From: Xylaria sp. FL1777
Taxonomy: Eukaryota > Ascomycota > Sordariomycetes > Xylariales > Xylariaceae
DNA: 59,007 nt
Direction: 5' to 3'
NCBI GenBank assembly: GCA_022578965.1
Contig: MU400745.1
Span: 1-59,007 of the forward strand
Shown: piece by piece, positions 1-12,687 of the stretch
How positions within the stretch are numbered: position 1 is the stretch's first letter
How the letters are laid out: each line of letters opens with the position of its first letter
The notes under the pieces: generated by a model
Databases searched by the model: none
Told to the model about the DNA's origin: nothing
Seen by the model: the letters and a program-made list of their open reading frames with translations, nothing else
Made by a program: the position numbers and the translations under genes

Positions 1-2224
1 AGTTATATATTAAATAACTTTAATTATTTATATAGCAAATATATTTTTTTGTAATTTATTTTAATAATTATAAAGCTTTTAAATAATATTTATATATTTA
101 TTTATTTTAACTTATATAAATAAAACATTTAGATTTATTTAATATAGCACTTTTGTTTTAACTTAAAATAACAACTTTATACTTTTGCTTTAAAAATATA
201 TTTTTTAAGTTGCTTTATTGTTTTTTATTGTTTTAAACTTTTATAATTCGTATTTTTTTTTTAAGCTAAGGAATTTTTTTCTTTTTATAGCTTTTTTTTC
301 TGTTTTTTTTCTTGAATTAGTATTGTTTTTAAAAGTGTTCTTTTTTTCTGCAGTTATAATATTTAACTTTAAATATGTTTTAAAGTTATTATTTTTAAAC
401 TTTACTAATTTATTTAGATTTTTATTTAATACTTTTTTAAGTATTTTTTTTTTTTGTTTTTTTTAGTTTTTTTAGTTTTAAAGTACTAGTTAAATAATTA
501 TTAATTAATTATAATAGCTATATTAATATATATATTAATTTTTGTTAGTTTATTTATTTTATATAGTTTGTTTTAAACTTAAGTTTTAAGTTTACTATAA
601 AATAAATAAAATAGTGCAAACTTAAGCAATTTTAAAATTATTATTAATTATTTAAATTTTATAGCGTAATTTATTATTACTTTTGTTTATTTTAAGCAAT
701 AAAATATCTTTTTTATATGTTTTGCTTTTTAAATATTTTTAAATAATACTTTTATTTAACTTTTAAACTTAATATAGTTTTTAAAAATTTCTTTTGTTTT
801 TAGTTTAAAATTAGTTAACTTGTTAACTTTTAAAAAATCTTTTAAAATAAATTAAAACTATTTTAGTATTTTTTCTAATAAAAATTATAAAATAGTTATT
901 ATTTTTTAGTTTTTTTTTATAATAGTAATAAAGTACTATTTTAAATAAAGTTTAGCATAAATTAAAAAAGTTTTTATATTTATAAATTTATTATAAAGCT
1001 TTAAAGCAATAAGTTTAAAACTTTTAATGTTTAGTATTTTTAACATTATAAATAATCTTAATAATAAAAGCAGCAATAATAATAAAAAATTAAGTTTTTT
1101 ATTTTAAGTTATTACTTTAAGTATAATAATAATAAAAATAAGCGTTAAGTTTATTAATAGTAGTATTAATATTAATTATAGCGTAATTATTTATTTAAAG
1201 CTTTAATTTATTATTATAGTAGCAATTATTATTGCTGCTTTAATTATTATAGCTAATATTTATGCTAGTTTAAAAATTATAACGCTTAATATTTAAGCTA
1301 TTTTTTAAATTAAAGCAATTAGTTTGCTTTATAGTACTAGCATTAATATTAATTCTTTTTTATTACTGCTGCTTAACTTTTTTTTTTTTGCTACTGCTTT
1401 TTTTTTAATAAAAATAGCTAATAAAAATACTAAAGTTTATTATTTTAGTACGTTATTAGTTCTAAAAGTTTTTAAGATTTTTAAACTTAATTTTTAATTT
1501 TTTGTTTTTAGTAGTATAACTTAGATTTAGTTTATTAGTTATTAAGTAAGGTTTACTTATATAATACTATTTAATATTTTTTATTATTTAAATATCCTTT
1601 TAGTATACTTTTAAAAGTTTATTTTGTAAACTGTTTATTATTTAACTTTTTATACTAGTATTTATTTTTATATACTAAGTTTTATTAATTAAAAAGCTAT
1701 TAAAGTATAATAAACTTATTATATATTAATATAATAAGTTTGCTTTTAAAGTTTTAATTTGCAAATAATAATAAAATTCTTAGCAGTAGTCCATTAAAAA
1801 GATTTTTAAAGTACTTTTATTACTATACATTAATAAAAGTCTTAAAAAATTAAAAATAATAAATATATTAGTGCTTAGCAGTTATAAAAAAAAATTAATA
1901 GCTAAAAAGCTAAAACTAAATAAATAACTAAATATAAAAAGTATATAATTATATAAACAAAAAAAATAGTAGTAATAATTTATAAACGTTGCTTTTTTTA
2001 ATAAACTTAACGCTATATTATTTTAAGTTTAAAGCTTAATAAACTTAACACTTAAGTTCGTTAAGTTTAAAGCTTAATAAACTTAATGCTTAAGTTTATT
2101 AAATTTATGCATTAAACCCTTATAGTAGTTTAAATACATATCCCTTTAGCAAATAAAACTCCTTTTATGCATGCTTTTTTTATATATGGCTTTTTAACTA
2201 GCTTAGTTAGCTTATTTCGTAACA
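1..2224 (-). mobile_element. Ty3/gypsy LTR retrotransposon A, 5' part, truncated by window edge
   Basis: Positions 1-2224 are the reverse complement of 4976-7175, the 5' LTR and start of the internal region of element B, so this is a second, oppositely oriented member of the same family. Its 5' LTR lies at 1706-2224 and the element continues leftwards out of the window. The body has no usable reading frame in the sense direction and is strongly AT-biased, as expected after RIP. An 82-codon open frame at 218-466 on the plus strand is antisense to the element and has a counterpart at 6680-6961 in B; I treat both as by-products of base bias. Class is inferred from the B copy, because the RT region of A lies outside the window. 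Confidence 0.85.
1706..2224 (-). repeat. 5' LTR of element A (minus orientation)
   Basis: The reverse complement begins TGTTACGAAAT (at 2224 reading down) as in the 5' LTR of element B, and the inner boundary TATAATAAAC at 1706 is the complement of the B LTR end. At about 519 bp it is slightly longer than the 496-bp B LTRs; the difference falls in the short internal tandem repeats around 1995-2110 (AAGTTTAAAGCTTAATAAAC-like units). The TSD partner lies outside the window. Confidence 0.8.
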
Positions 2225-4970
2225 TTAGCTAGTTAAAAATAAATCGTTTTAAAAGTTTAGTAATATGTTTGCTATAATAAATAATAAAAGCTTTCCGTAC
2301 TAGCAAACGTTAAAAAAAAAAAAAAAAAAAAACTATAAACAAACAAAAAAAAAGAGAATTTAAAAGCAATAATATGTTAAAAAAAAACCAGTGCATTAAA
2401 CTAGCTTATATATACATATTTAAAAACCTTTTAAGTTATATATTAAACAAACTTATATAAGTGCATATAGTACTATAAGTATTTATTTTTATTTATAACT
2501 AAATAAAAAAATTGTTAAAAAACTAAAACTATAATAAGTAATATATATTTATAGCTAAAAATAAAATAAAAAATGCATGCTATTAATTAATTAAGTTAAT
2601 ATTAAAGCATAAAACTAGCTGTTTTATAGTTATTATTGTTTTCTTTTTATAGCATTTTAGTATTATTGCTATTACTGCTAATAAAACATTAATAGCATTA
2701 ATTAATCTTTAACTTTTAAACTTAACGCTTTTAATATTATTTATTATGCTATAGTTTTTAAAGCAATAAAAAGCTTAAGTTTTTTATACTACGTAGTTTT
2801 ATTGCACTATATGCAAAGTATTAACTATAGTAATTATATGTTTATATATAATGCTAGCTATAAAAACTAATGTTATTTATTTATTAGTGCTTAGCTAGCG
2901 CTAAGTATTAAATGCTATAAACTTAGTTATAGCATTTAATTAAAGTATATGCTTAAAAATAGCTTTATTAATATAACAAGCTGCATATTTATACTTAAAA
3001 ATTAGCTTAAGATTTATAAATAACTTAATAATAATAGCAAGCTTATTTAGCTTAATAGTAATAAGCTTTATATTTTAATAAAACTTTTGCTTAAGCTAGT
3101 ATTTTAGTTTTATAAAGACTTTTTGTAATATAATGCTACTAAGCTTGTTTTTTACGTTTAAAATTACATAAGCTATGCTAATAATACGTAGTGCTAAAAA
3201 AGCGCTATTATTAGTTTACATGTTTTATGCTTTTATAAGCAACTAGTTTTAAAAAAAGAACTTATATTTAAAATATTAATATTTTTTACTAGCGTTATAA
3301 AGCATATTTTAAACCTTGCGTACTTTTGTTTAAAAAGTTTTTATTGCTTTAGCTTTTTAACGCTAAGCAATAACCTACTAGCAAAAATCTATGTAGCTCT
3401 GTTTTAATATTTGCTAAAAATAACAAAAAGCAGCACAATATTTATTAATAATATGCAGCAAAAGCTGCATTGCTATATTAACGCAATAAAACTTAAAAAC
3501 GCTAGCAAAAAAAGCAAAATTATTATTATAAAAAATAAAAAACTTAAATATAAAAGTATTATTAAGCAAATAAAAATATAGCAATAAGTTTTGCAATAAT
3601 ATTTTATTAATAATAAATAAGTTAAGCGTAGTTTTATATTTTAGTTAATATTATAAAACAAAGAACAAAAATAAAACTATAAAAACAATTATAAGAAAAA
3701 ATCAAGTATTATATATTTATGCTAGCTAGTTTTTAATAAATATGCATATTTAAAAAAAACTAATATAAAAACCCTATATATAAAATTATATAAATTAACT
3801 AATTAATAAACTAATAAACTATAAATAATAAAACTATTATTATAGATTAAAATTTGCATTTATGTTTAGTAGTAATATAAGCAGTAATTATAACTGCTTT
3901 TATTTTTGCTTTTGTTTTTATTGCTTTTGTTTTTATTGCTATTATTTTTGCTGTTTTTGTTTATATTGTTTTTATTTATGTTGTTTTTATTTATATTGCT
4001 TTCGTTTTTATTGTAATATTTCTTAAATTAGTTGTTTTAATTTTAGTGCTATTATTAGTGCTAATACTAAAGCTAAAGCTAAAGTTAGTTATGCTAATTA
4101 GCTAAAGCTTAGTTTAAGAGTTAAAGCATTTATTTAGTTTTTTAATTATTAGTTATAAGCTTTTATATTATATAAATAAAGCGATTTTTAGTTTATAATA
4201 AAAGCAAGCTTAAATTTTATAACTTTAAGTATAATGTAATAAAGTATAATGTAATAAGCTTACTATTAGAAAACTTTACTAATTTTATATTATATTATTT
4301 TTTATACGTATATTTTAAATGCTATAGTTTTTATTTTATGTTTTAATATAATAAAGAATATATTTTACTTTATTAAGATCTTAAAAAATACTTAAAAGGT
4401 AAAAAATAAGTACATTAAGTAAGCTAACACTTTAGTTATAACTTTAGTATTTTATATAAGCTACTTTTCACACTACGATTTCAAAAAACACCTAAAAGGT
4501 AAAATCATGGTTTTATAGCAATACTACTTTTATAACACTTAAAAAAATAGCAAAAATTATTTAGCACTAATATATAATAGCTTTAATATGCACGTAACGT
4601 TTTTATGAAATTTTATTTTTATAATATACTTAAGTATTTATAAAAAAGTAAATATATTAAGTAAGCTAATACTTTAGTTATAATTTTAGTTAATTTTAGT
4701 ATAATAACTATTAATGTTATATATAGCTAATATACTTATATAATTATAAGCTATTTTTTAATAATGTTTTATAAAAAATCATTTTACGTAATATTTGCTA
4801 GCTTTATTATAATAAGGTTTATTAAGTTTATATATATTATACTTAAATATAATTTTTATAATGCTATTAAGTAATGTATTTTCTATAGTTTATTTTTAAT
4901 ACTATAGTTAGCATACTTTTTTTATATATAGCTTTATAACGTAGTAACTTTATTAAAGCTTTTAATTTAA
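2225..4970. other. AT-rich spacer between elements A and B, no gene seen
   Basis: No coding trace or structural RNA was recognised. It holds a 19-base A run near 2313-2331, a low-complexity stretch at about 3880-4020 built of TTTTTGCTTTTGTTTTTATTG-like units, and two diverged direct copies of a block of about 50 bp (4403-4446 and 4647-4690, sharing ATTAAGTAAGCTAA and ACTTTAGTTATAA). The CCTAAAAGGTAAAATCATGG segment at 4491-4510 is a little less AT-rich than its surroundings. A 60-codon open frame at 3414-3596 (minus) is low-complexity and not supported as a gene. Confidence 0.5.
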
Positions 4971-4975
4971 TTATA
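4971..4975. repeat. Target-site duplication TTATA, left of element B
   Basis: TTATA directly precedes the TGTTACG start of the 5' LTR and is repeated exactly at 12683-12687 after the 3' LTR. A 5-bp duplication is usual for Ty3/gypsy integrases. In so AT-rich a sequence a chance match is possible, but the LTR edges were fixed independently by the LTR alignment. Confidence 0.8.
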
Positions 4976-5471
4976 TGTTACGAAATTAGCATTAAGGTAG
5001 CCTTTAAAGCAGCTTAAGGCTTTTATATATACTTTGGAAATTTTACGCTAACTAAAAATAAGTTATGTAATAACTTATTTAGCTTACTAAGCTTATAATA
5101 ATCTAGGGCTTACTAAGCTTACAGTAATTTAAAGCTTATTAAGCTTATAGTAATTTAGTGCTTATTAAACTTATAATAATTTAAAGGAAAAGTTTCTACT
5201 TTTTTTACTTTTTTTTTGTTTATATAATTATGCATTTTTTATATTTAGTTATTTATTTAGTTTTAGCTTTTTAGCTATTAATTTTTTTTTATAACTGCTA
5301 AGCATTAATATATTTATTACTTTTAAATTCTTTAAGACTTTTATTAATGCATAGTAATAAAAGTACTTTGAAAACTTTTTTAACGAACTACTGTTAAAGA
5401 TCTTATTATTACTTGCAAATTAAAACCTTAAAGGCAAACTTGTTATATTAATATATAATAGGTTTATTATA
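4976..5471 (+). repeat. 5' LTR of element B
   Basis: Starts TGTTACGAAAT and ends GGTTTATTATA (ancestrally ...CA, C changed to T). It aligns base for base in length with the 3' LTR; differences are nearly all C/T or G/A, as expected of RIP. It contains about four copies of a 26-bp unit at 5080-5184. Confidence 0.88.
5080..5184 (+). repeat. 26-bp tandem subrepeat inside 5' LTR of B
   Basis: About four units of the form AGCTTACTAAGCTTACAGTA followed by ATTTA. The same array is at 12291-12394 in the 3' LTR, and a related but rearranged array sits in the A LTR. Arrays like this in an LTR U3 may be promoter or enhancer units; that is inference only. Confidence 0.65.
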
Positions 5472-8400
5472 CTTTAATAGCTTTTTGATTAATAAAACTT
5501 AGCACATAAAAGCAAGTATTAGTATAAACAAATTAAATAATAGTTAGTTTATAAAATAAACTTTTAAAAATATACTTAAAGAATATTTAAAAAACAAAAA
5601 TGTTAATTAGCATTATGTAAATAAACTTTACTTAATAACTAATAAATTAAATTTAAGTTATGCTATTAAAAACAAAAAGTTAAAAATTAAGTTTAAAAAT
5701 CTTAAAAACTTTTAGAATTAGCAACGTATTAAAATAATAGACTTTAATACTTTTACTAGCTATTTTTATTAAAAAAAAAGCAGTAGTAAAAAAAAAAAAG
5801 TTAAATAGTAGTAATAAAAAAAAACTAATGTTAATGTTAATACTACAAAGCAAACTAGTTGTTTTAACTTAAAAAACAGCTTAAATATTAAGTATTATAA
5901 CCTTTAAACTAGCATAAATATTAGTTATAATAATTAAAGCAACAATAATAACTATTATAGCAACAATAAATTAAAGCTTTAAACAAGTAATTATATTATA
6001 ATTAACCTTTATATTATTACTAGCAAACTTAGCGTTTATTTTTATTATTATTATACTTAAAGTAATAACTTAAAATAAAAAACTTAACTTTTTATTACTA
6101 CTGCTGTTTTTATTACTAAGATTATTTATAATATTAAAAATATTAAACATTAAAAGTTTTAAACTTATTGCTTTAAAGCTTTATAATAAATTTATAAATA
6201 TAAAAGCCTTTTTAATTTATATTAAACTTTATTTAAAATAGCACTTAATTATTATTATAAAAAAAAATTAAAAAGTAATAACTATTTTATAGTTTTTATT
6301 AAGAAAAGTACTAAAATAGTTTTAATTTATTTTAAAAGATTTCTTAAAAGTTAACAAGTTAATTAACTTTAAGCTAAAAACAAAAAAGATTTTTAAAAAC
6401 TACATTAAATTTAAAAACTAAATAAAAGCATTATTTAAAAATATTTAAAAGGCAAAACACGCTAAAAAAGCACTTTATTGCTTAAAACAAACAAAAACAG
6501 CAGTAAATTATGCTATAAAATTTAAACAATTAATAATAATTTTAAAATTGCTTAAGCTTGCATTATTTTATTTATTTTATAGTAAACTTAAAACTTAAGT
6601 TTAAAACAAACTATACAAAATAAATAAACTAGCAAAAATTAATATATATATTAATATAGCTATTATAATTAATTAATAATTATTTAACTAGTACTTTAAA
6701 ACTAAAAAAACTAGAAAAAACAAAAAAAAAAATACTTAAGAAAGTACTAAATAAAGATTTAAATAAATTAGCAAAATTAAGAAATAATAATCCTAAAACA
6801 TATTTAAAGTTAAATGTTATAGCTACAGAAAAAAAAAACACTTTTAATAATAATATTAATCCGAGAAAAAAAATAGAAAAAAAAACTATAAAAAGAAAAA
6901 GATTTTCTAACTTAAGAAAAAAATACAAGTTATAAAAATTTAAAACAACAAAAAACAACAAAGCAATTTAAAAAATACGTTTTTAAAGCAAAAGTATAAA
7001 GTTGCTATTTTAAGTTAAAACAAAAGTATTACATTAAATAAATCTAAATGCTTTATTTATATAAATTAAAATAAACAAGCATATAAATACTATTTAAAAG
7101 CTTTATAATTATTAAAACAAATTATAAAAAAATATATTTATTATATAAACAATTAAAGTTATTTAATATATAACTTAAAAAAATAGTTTAATTAAAAGTA
7201 ATAAACAATAAAAAATAATAAATTAATATAGCTAGCAGATTTATAAAACTATAAAAACTTTAAACTATTAAAACTTAAAATATAACTTAAAAAAAAATTA
7301 TGTTTAAAAAAACAAAACTATAACTATAAATAGTATAGTTATTAAACTAATTATAAACTATTAAAGCATTTAGTTGCTAAATAAACTTAAAAAAACAAAA
7401 CTTATAAAACTTTAAAATAAAAACAAATAAAATTAAAAGCTATAAAAAACACTATAAAAAAAAAACTAATAAAAATAAACGAAGTATTTTTATAGCTTAA
7501 ACTGCTTTAAATATAATAAAACAAAAAAGCATTAATAGTTAGCATAAAAACTAATATATTTTAAAAACTAAAGCTAATAATTTAACTAATTGCTAAAAGT
7601 TACTACTATAATAAAACTATAATAAAAAACAATAATAATATTTTATGCTTAAAAGATTTAAAATATAACAAAGTATTATAAAATTGCTATATAATATATT
7701 AATGTTACTAATATTTATTTAATAAATTAAAAAACAATTAGTTTTTTAAACAAATTACAAAAACAAAAATAAAAGACTTTTATAAAATAAAATAGTTAGT
7801 TATAATTTTAATTTATTATAAAAATTTATAAAAATTTGCAACGTTTAAAAAAAATTGCAACTATATTTATAATACTGTTTTAAAAAAATATAAAAACAAC
7901 TTTTATAAATATTACTAGCTAATTAAAGCACGCTTATACTAAAAAATAATTATTAAAAGCAAAAAAGTTTAAAAACTATAATTTAAAGCTTAACTAAAAG
8001 TAAAGCTAAAATAAAGCATAATAACATTTAAAGTATTAAATAAAACAAGCATTTAAACATTTTATAAAAAAAAATTAAAAAATAAAATAAGTATTTGCTA
8101 AAAAAGCAATAAATAGCTAAAAAAACTAAAGCTTTACATAAAGTTTAATATAATAACTAAAAAAATCAATTTAAAGTTAAACTTATATATTAAAAAAAAA
8201 AGTATAACATTTTAATTAACTTAAAAGTATAAACTAACATAATTTTACTTAAAGTAATAAAACAAAATAAAATTTCTTAGAAATATAAACAAAAATCCTA
8301 AAAAATTAAAAGATTTAATAAAAGTACTTTTAGCTATAATAATAATTGCATACTTAAAAAAACCAAGCTTTTTAATATATTTATATAAAAATACAAAAAA

Positions 8401-8550
8401 TAAATTATATTAAATATTGCTAATATATTTAATTATAACATTATTTTAAGAATACTATAGCTAAAAGCTAGCAACTTTTTAATTTAATAAAAAGCAAAAA
8501 TTATTAAGTAAAAAAGTAAAAAATAAAGCAAAAAAATTAGAAAAATTGCA
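5472..8550 (+). other. Element B 5' internal region (expected gag/protease), no motif recognised
   Basis: Between the 5' LTR and the first clear RT trace. By position it should hold the primer binding site, gag and protease. The strand is A-rich and crowded with TAA/TAG. No zinc knuckle (C-X2-C-X4-H-X4-C) or protease DTG motif could be read with confidence, and no obvious tRNA primer complement follows the LTR, although RIP could have erased it. The open frame at 6680-6961 (minus) is antisense and has a counterpart in A at 218-466. Confidence 0.45.
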
Positions 8551-8559
8551 AAAGAAATT

Positions 8560-10900
8560 TTAAACAAAATATTAAAAGTATATTATAAATTTTATAAACT
8601 ATTTAAAAAAAAAAAAAAAAGAAAACTTTTTAAATATAGCTTATAAAATTACTATATTTTTATTAAAAAAAAATATTAACTAAAATTTCATTAAGTATAC
8701 TATATAAGCTTAAATAAAACAAATGTTTTATAAAAATATATTTAAAAAAACTTAGCAAAAAGATTTTTAAAAAAATCTTAGTTATTTGCTAAATACTTTA
8801 TAGTGTTAATACTTAAAATAAAAAATAAAAAACAACTAATTAATAAAAAAAAAAAACTAGTATAGCAAATAATAATTAACTATTAATTATTAAACATAAT
8901 TATTATTATAAATAAATACTTTTTTATTTTACTAATAACTATAAAAAAAAATATTAGCTAAGCAAAATAGTTTATAGTAGTTAATATTTTAAACAAATAT
9001 TATGCTATTAAAATAGCTAAAGAAAAAAAGTAAAAAACGGCTATATAAACAATATATAAACTATATAAATATATAGTTATGCTATAAAAACTATAAAATA
9101 TATTAGCTAGCTTTTAATATATAATAATAATAATTTTACGGAAGTTTTTAAACAAATTTATGTTTATTTACTTAAATAATATCTTAATTTACTTTAAAAC
9201 ACTAAAAAAACATAAAAAACATATAACTTAAGTGTTAAAAACACTTAAACAAGCAAAATTATAACTTAACACAAAAAAATATATATAGCATATATAAAAA
9301 ATTAACTTTTTAAGATTTATAATTACTTTAAAATAAATATAAATTTAATAATTAAAAATTAATATAGTATAAAACTAGAAAATACTTAATTTAGCTACTA
9401 TTATAAATATATAATAAGCATTAAGATTTTTAAACTATATTTAAATGTTAATTTAAAACTTTAAGAAAATAGCGTTTTATTTTATAAAGTATATAAAAAA
9501 AAAATATAAAAAAAAGTTTTTTTTAATTTTAAAAAAAGCTTAAAAAGCTTTTAAAAAACTAAAACTAAGAGTTATTTTTAACTTTATAGTTAAATTATTT
9601 AATCTACAAAAAAAAAAAAAGCTAAAAACAAATGCTTTAAATAATATAATTATAAAAGTTTTAAAATAACTAAAAAACAATAAAAAATAGCACTTAATAG
9701 CTTATTACTTTAAAGCACTACAAAATGTAATATTATAATACTTAATATATAACAAAGAACTATTTGCAATTATTACTGCACTTAAAAAATAAGAACTATT
9801 TTTTATAAAAATTATAAAACTAATTAAAATTTATTTGGATTATTAAAACTTAATAAAGTTTATAACTATACAAAAGATTATTAAACAATATAAAAATTAA
9901 ATAGTTTTTTTTTTTAAGTTTAACTTTAAAATATGTTATATTAAGAAAAAAAAAAACATTTAAGCAAACATATTTAGTTAACAAAGTTAAAAAAAATTTA
10001 AAGTTTTAAAAAGAAACATTTAAATATTATATTTTTAAAGAAATAAAAGCTTAAAAGTTAAAGTTATACTTAAGGATTTTACGAATATATAGCTATAATA
10101 AGCCTATAACTTAAAAAAATTAGCAAAGCTACAAAAACATAAAAAATTAAAAAATAACAAATTAATGTATAAACGCAAGATTTATTTACTAAAATTTTTA
10201 TAAAACAAATTTATTAAAAAATTTCATAAATACTTATTATATAAATACTAAAAAACAATAAAAACAGTTAAATAATTATAAAAAAAATATAACTTTTTAA
10301 AACTATAAAACATAGTTAAATTTATTATAAAAAAATGTAATATTTGTAATAAAGCTAAAGCAGTTTAATATAAGCTTTATAAACTGCTATAACTTATATA
10401 AATACTTAAACAAGCATAGTATACTATTGCTTAAGATTTTATTATAATACTACTTTTATTAATTAATTTAGTTATAAAAGTATAATATAATAAAATATAG
10501 GTTATTATTAATAGATTTATTAAGTATGCTTACTTTTTACCGTTTAAAAAAAATGCAACAGTTAAATAACTTATATACGCTTTTATATACTAATACTTAA
10601 ATAAGCATAAACTATTAAAAAAAATTGTTTTAAACCAAAATAAATTGTTTATTTTTAAGTTTAAAACTAGCTTTTTTAAACTTATTAATATTAAACTAAA
10701 GTTTTTAACTGCTTACTACTTATAAACTAATAAACAAACAAAAAAACTAAACTAAATATTAAAATAATACTTATAAAGTTATATTAATTATTAATAAAAT
10801 AATTAAGTAAAACTATTATTAATAGCATAAATTTTATATAACATATTAATAAACGAAAATATAAATATATTTTTGCATAAAGCTGTTTATAAACAGCAAG
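8560..10900 (+). pseudogene. Decayed pol (RT-RNase H-integrase) of element B
   Basis: Ancestrally a Ty3/gypsy polyprotein that copied the element RNA and inserted the cDNA. One frame carries every motif. The RT block YKYIVML is at 9064-9084 and the active site reads YLNN at 9169-9180 where the family has YLDD (both Asp codons G-to-A). The RNase H block NKELFAII is at about 9751-9774. The integrase zinc-finger cysteines C-N-I-C are at 10336-10347, the first catalytic Asp (DFI) at 10435-10443 is kept, the second region reads N-Q-N at 10633-10641 where D-R-D is usual, and the Glu region reads T-N-K-Q-T-K-K at 10726-10746 where T-D-G-Q-T-E is usual. In-frame stops are TAA/TAG. No product is possible. 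Limits are approximate. Confidence 0.85.
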
Positions 10901-12170
10901 CAACTACTAAAAAACAAAAAAAAACATTAATAAAAGTACTTGCTATTTTAACTATAGTACCTTAAGCAAAAACTATTGCAATAGAAATTAAAACGCTATA
11001 AGCTAAACTATAACTACGTTTTTAATTCTTATAGCAATAAATGTTAGTATATTATAACAAAAAACGAACTAAAAAATTAACCTTTAAAAAAAAAAACAAG
11101 GTTTACTTACTATAATAAAAACAAAATGTAAACATTAATATTCCTTAAATTAAAACAAAACAACTAAGCAATAAATTAAAATTTAAAAAACTTAGTTTTT
11201 TTAAAATTAAAGAAATTATTTTGCTTACTAATTATAAACTATTATTATTAAAAAATATGCAAATATACTTTGTTTTTTACATTTTTTTACTAGAACTAAC
11301 GCTTATTAAAACATTTATTAAAACACAATTAGAAATAAAAACGGATTAAAACGTTTATAAGGTTAAAAATATACTAGATTTCTGTTAAAACAATAATAAT
11401 ATTAAATATTTTGTTAAATAAAACAAATATTTATATGCTAATAATACTTAAAAACTTAAAAAACACTTAAAAACTGCTATAGCAATTATAAATTAGTTTT
11501 ATTGCTAATATTTTAACTGCTTAAAACTAAAAAAAAAAAGTTAACTTTAAAAAAAACGCTTAAGAAATCTTAATTAAACTTAAACAAAGCAGCTTATGTT
11601 ACTTTAACTCGCTTTTTTTGTTATTTTTGCTTTTTTGCTAGCGCTTTTTATTTTTTTTTAATGCGTTTTATTTTGTTTAACTTATTTAAGAACTAAAGCT
11701 TTTACTAAATTATTTTAACATCTTTTGCTTTTAAAAAACGTTTTTGTATATAAAGCTAAACTAGCTTGCTTAAAACAAAGTTAAAGCTATTTTAAGCTTG
11801 TTTTAGTTTTTTTTGAACTAAAAGCAAACGTTGCTTTGCTTGCTTTTTTTTTTTTTTAAAATAATAGTGCTTAAAAACTATATTATTAATTAAGTTAATT
11901 AGAACTTTTAATTTGTTGCAAGAATAGCTAGCGCGCACATATTTAAAGCAATAAAACATATTATCTGTTATTTTGCAAGTTAATAACTAATTAAAACAAC
12001 AAAAATAAAGCATAACTTTATAACTAATAAAGTTAATAAAAAAAGCAAAAATAAGTTTTTGCTTTGTTTTTAATAAACAGTTAGTTTTTTTAATACGCTT
12101 TAACATTTTTAACGTGCAAAAAAAAAAAAGAGGAAAAATACTTACAGAAAATTGTTAGAACAACAATTTT
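10901..12170 (+). other. Element B 3' internal region after integrase core
   Basis: The first part (to about 11400) should be the integrase C-terminus. The stretch 11590-11870 becomes T-rich and the polarity of base use changes, suggesting untranslated sequence or a small nested insertion. No domain was recognised. A GCGCGC motif at 11930-11935 stands out among A/T. Confidence 0.4.
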
Positions 12171-12186
12171 AAAAGAAAAGAAATAA
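12171..12186 (+). other. Probable polypurine tract of element B
   Basis: AAAAGAAAAGAAATAA abuts the 3' LTR at 12187. A purine tract there primes plus-strand DNA synthesis in LTR retrotransposons, and its position supports the plus orientation inferred from pol. RIP may have added A residues. Confidence 0.6.
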
Positions 12187-12682
12187 TATTACGAAATTAG
12201 CACTAAAGTAGCTTTTAAAGCGGCCTAAAGCTTTTATATATATTTTGGAAATTTTACGCTAACTAAAAACAAATTACATAATAACTTATTTAGCTTATTA
12301 AGCTTACAGTAATTTAAAGCTTACTAGGCTTATAATAATTTAAAGCTTACTAAGCTTACAGTAATTTAGTGCTTATTAAACTTATAGTAATCTAAAAAAA
12401 AAGGTTTTATTTTTTTTACTTTTTTTTTATTTATATAATTATGTATTTTCTATATTTAGTTATTTATTTAGTTTTAGCTTTTTAGCTATTAATTTTTTTT
12501 TATAACTACTAAGCACTAATATATTTATTACTTTTAAATTTCTTAAGACTTCTATTAATGCATAGTAGTAAAAGTACTCCGAAAACCTCCTTAATGAATT
12601 ATCGCTAAAGATTTTATTGTTACCTACAAATTAAGACCTTAAGAGCAAACCTGTTATATTAATATATAACAGGTCTATTACA
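12187..12682 (+). repeat. 3' LTR of element B
   Basis: Starts TATTACGAAAT (G of the ancestral TG changed to A) and ends GGTCTATTACA, keeping the CA terminus. It has the same 496-bp length as the 5' LTR. The 26-bp subrepeats are at 12291-12394. The TSD TTATA follows at 12683-12687. Confidence 0.88.
12291..12394 (+). repeat. 26-bp tandem subrepeat inside 3' LTR of B
   Basis: About four units of AGCTTACTAAGCTTACAGTA plus ATTTA, matching the array at 5080-5184. AluI/HindIII-like AGCT cores survive in every unit. Confidence 0.65.
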
Positions 12683-12687
12683 TTATA
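12683..12687. repeat. Target-site duplication TTATA, right of element B
   Basis: Exact repeat of 4971-4975, immediately after the CA terminus of the 3' LTR. Confidence 0.8.

Larger units (their letters stand above)
4976..12682 (+). mobile_element. Complete RIP-degraded Ty3/gypsy LTR retrotransposon B
   Basis: A 7.7-kb element bounded by two 496-bp LTRs (4976-5471 and 12187-12682) and the TSD TTATA. Inside, RT, RNase H and integrase traces follow in that order on the plus strand, which is the Ty3/gypsy (Metaviridae) order; Ty1/copia has integrase before RT. All three lie in one reading frame, so decay was by base substitution rather than indels. The gag region should lie between 5472 and about 8000, but I could not recognise capsid or zinc-knuckle motifs there. 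The element is dead: catalytic Asp and Glu codons are changed and stops are frequent. The 5' 2.2 kb is duplicated in inverse orientation at 1-2224. Confidence 0.9.

Noticed and set aside
3414..3596. 60-codon minus-strand open frame in the A/B spacer
   Set aside because: Phe/Asn-rich composition typical of AT bias; no supporting context.
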